A DNA stretch of 46,009 nt from Acholeplasmataceae bacterium (lineage in GTDB: Bacteria; Bacillota_I; Bacilli_A; Acholeplasmatales; Acholeplasmataceae), in the NCBI GenBank assembly GCA_011620375.1, contig WOZH01000005.1, forward strand, positions 1-46,009, written 5' to 3'. This document shows positions 44,874-46,009 of this stretch, piece by piece. The notes beneath the pieces were generated by a model. The model saw only the letters and a list, made by a program, of their open reading frames with translations. It had not been told where the DNA came from and did no database searches. A program made the position numbers and the translations under genes. Each line of letters opens with the position of its first letter. Position 1 is the stretch's first letter.

Positions 44874-44955
44874 CCGCTGCAACGCTTAGATCTTGATGAT
44901 TTCTTCGGTATTCAAGTGCACTCTTTTTGAATGCTTCATCGTATTGCTTTGCCAT
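44845..44955 (-). pseudogene. Truncated IS3-family transposase OrfA
   Basis: A 36-residue reading frame, MAKQYDEAFKKSALEYRRNH followed by QDLSVAAVC, matches the N-terminus of IS3/IS150-type OrfA. After VC the expected helix-turn-helix continuation is replaced by repeat-derived sequence and a stop. The rest of the gene is absent, so it is a remnant. Confidence 0.7.
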
Positions 44956-45066
44956 GTAGATTGTCATCCTTGACTAACTTTATCTTATCATGAAAACTCT
45001 CTACTTTTAACTTATCCTATTTTTATAATAGCATCATGATATCTGGATATCTATTGTAGATCAGTA
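44956..45066. other. Non-coding stretch between transposase fragments
   Basis: About 110 bases, AT-rich, with no ORF or clear signal. The whole 44679-45160 gap holds only the GH65 promoter, repeats and IS debris. Confidence 0.4.
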
Positions 45067-45156
45067 TATAACCCATCCAATGAAGAAAGATTACAAGAAG
45101 AAATAAAAGAGCTCGCTCCGATGGATTATCGGAAACAAGCTCTATCTACTCTTTTT
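45067..45156 (+). pseudogene. Possible C-terminal fragment of IS3-type OrfB
   Basis: The frame reads ERLQEEIKELAPMDYRKQAL, which resembles the end of IS3-family OrfB integrases (family endings of the form LxPxxYR). Upstream coding is lost, and the frame runs on into the XRE gene end. It points opposite to the OrfA fragment. Confidence 0.4.
45105..45142 (-). terminator. Hairpin after the XRE gene
   Basis: GAGCT/AGCTC (5 bp) and TCCGAT/ATCGGA (6 bp) stack around a small internal loop, then TTTTATTTC follows on the minus strand. It overlaps the OrfB-like fragment and may have been recruited from it. Confidence 0.5.
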
Positions 45157-45160
45157 GTTA

Positions 45161-45385
45161 CTAAATTCGGGAGATCGCTTTTTTTTCCTGATACTCTAAA
45201 ATATCGCCAGGTTGACACTCTAACACATCACATATTTTTTCTAGCGTAGAAAAACGAATGGCTTTTACTTTACCTGTTTTTAAATTTGAAAGATTAGCTA
45301 AACTAATGCCCACTTGATCTGCAAGTTCATTAAGCGTTATCTTTCGATCTGCCATGACGCGATCTAATCTCGTAATGATTGCCAT
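45161..45385 (-). CDS. XRE-family HTH regulator (YozG-like)
   Basis: A 74-residue Cro/CI-type DNA-binding protein. The helix-turn-helix LNELADQVGISLANLSNLKTG lies at about 18-38, ending with the DVLECQPGDILEY stretch typical of the YozG group. It overlaps the DUF2975 gene by one base (TAATG) and probably controls that operon. Confidence 0.9.
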   Translation of the reverse strand: MAIITRLDRVMADRKITLNELADQVGISLANLSNLKTGKVKAIRFSTLEKICDVLECQPGDILEYQEKKAISRI

Positions 45386-45990
45386 TATACGGTTAAATCA
45401 TGTTCTTCCTGTAAGTATGAGCCATAACTAAATACGTACGCTAGAATCAGTATTACTAAGCCCATAAATACATGTGTCCACTGGATTGCAAATAGTCTTG
45501 TCGTATTTTCAAATACACCCAGCATATTAGTTACAACACGTAATGATACATTTCTAAATATTGGTAAAACGAAACTCGCTATTAAAAACCCGAAACCTAA
45601 TACCTTCAATATCGTGGCATTATCTTTTTCAAAAATCTGATGATCTTTAACGTTTTTGATTAATGTTTTTAAATTGATCATCAAAAACTGTAAGAAACCT
45701 ATATTTAATATTCCCCGAAACAAAATGGCTAGTAAACTTCTTTTAACATTTATAGTTCCTACAAAGTAATTAGGATCCATTTCTTCCATAAAATTAGTGA
45801 ATCGCTCATTAAATCCACTCAAAACCGCGAGATCGACATCCAATAATCCTCTAGGGATGAATAAGACGACAATAAACCCTACGGTCATCATGCCCAATAC
45901 AATATATAAGACAATCACAAATATCTTTAGTATCGTGTGAAAGAAATTCATTAATCCTTTATATTTATTTTGATCAAATGTGTTTTCCAT
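45385..45990 (-). CDS. DUF2975 membrane protein
   Basis: A 201-residue protein with four hydrophobic segments (about 18-42, 88-108, 128-150, 172-192), matching the DUF2975 proteins usually paired with a YozG-type regulator. The role of the pair is not known; the membrane protein may sense stress and the regulator respond. AGGAGG precedes ATG. The promoter lies beyond the window. Confidence 0.85.
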   Translation of the reverse strand: MENTFDQNKYKGLMNFFHTILKIFVIVLYIVLGMMTVGFIVVLFIPRGLLDVDLAVLSGFNERFTNFMEEMDPNYFVGTINVKRSLLAILFRGILNIGFLQFLMINLKTLIKNVKDHQIFEKDNATILKVLGFGFLIASFVLPIFRNVSLRVVTNMLGVFENTTRLFAIQWTHVFMGLVILILAYVFSYGSYLQEEHDLTV

Positions 45991-46009
45991 GATAAAACCT
46001 CCTATGTAT

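Noticed and set aside
404-45990. Mycoplasma-type code (TGA as Trp)
   Set aside because: TGA ends many genes at conserved overlaps (TGATG, ATGA) and Trp is encoded by TGG in catalytic motifs.
45161-45990. Toxin-antitoxin pair
   Set aside because: The membrane partner matches DUF2975, known to pair with YozG-like regulators; no toxin motif is visible.

Overview
The window comes from an AT-rich, low-GC Gram-positive-type bacterium. It most resembles Acholeplasma-like Mollicutes (Acholeplasmatales or Izemoplasmatales). Lipoprotein signals of the LxxC type are common, no cell-wall genes are seen, and the gene content is β-glucan phosphorolysis, a trait documented in Acholeplasma. TGA is used as a stop (for example at 1142-1144, 2521-2523 and 9175-9177) and Trp is TGG, so the Mycoplasma/Spiroplasma code does not apply. 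The taxonomic placement is inference.

Layout. (1) 1-403: a degenerate 3' fragment of a tRNA-Lys(CTT) and a perfect stem-loop, then a gene-poor stretch. (2) 404-6062, + strand: six tightly coupled genes: an unknown protein, an atypical protein kinase with a zinc ribbon, a vWA protein, a PP2C phosphatase, a second vWA protein, and a coiled-coil multispanning membrane protein. This is a TerY-P-like signalling cassette without Ter proteins. (3) 6209-6853: a CE12-type acetylesterase. (4) 6852-6971, - strand: a predicted free-standing small RNA with its own promoter and terminator. (5) 7058-35135, - strand: a β-1,3(1,6)-glucan utilisation locus. (6) 35310-35498: a small + strand ORF ending in a bidirectional terminator. 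(7) 35529-42352: a ribose-type ABC importer with its LacI regulator, divergent from an oxidoreductase/sugar isomerase pair; the two promoters carry identical operators. (8) 42438-44678: a GH65 phosphorylase. (9) 44787-45160: decayed IS3-type remnants. (10) 45161-45990: an XRE/DUF2975 pair.

How the glucan locus may work. A surface GH16 lipoprotein would cut β-1,3-glucan and a multi-CBM lipoprotein would hold it. Two solute-binding proteins, one a roughly 1000-residue membrane-anchored fusion, and two pairs of MalF/MalG-type permeases would import oligosaccharides, together with an NHL/TPR/Yip1 membrane protein and a DUF5696 protein. No ATPase is encoded with them. In the cytoplasm a second GH16 without a signal peptide, a GH30 enzyme, a long-chain β-glucan phosphorylase (GH161-like) and a GH94 (laminaribiose-type) phosphorylase would complete breakdown to glucose 1-phosphate and glucose. 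A LacI regulator inside the locus, and repeated GAAATCGGTTTC-type sites at three of its promoters, would co-ordinate expression.

Most worth a second look: the uptake apparatus with paired permeases plus Yip1/NHL and DUF5696 proteins, the kinase/phosphatase/double-vWA cassette, and the predicted small RNA. All assignments rest on motif recognition by eye; no database search was run.
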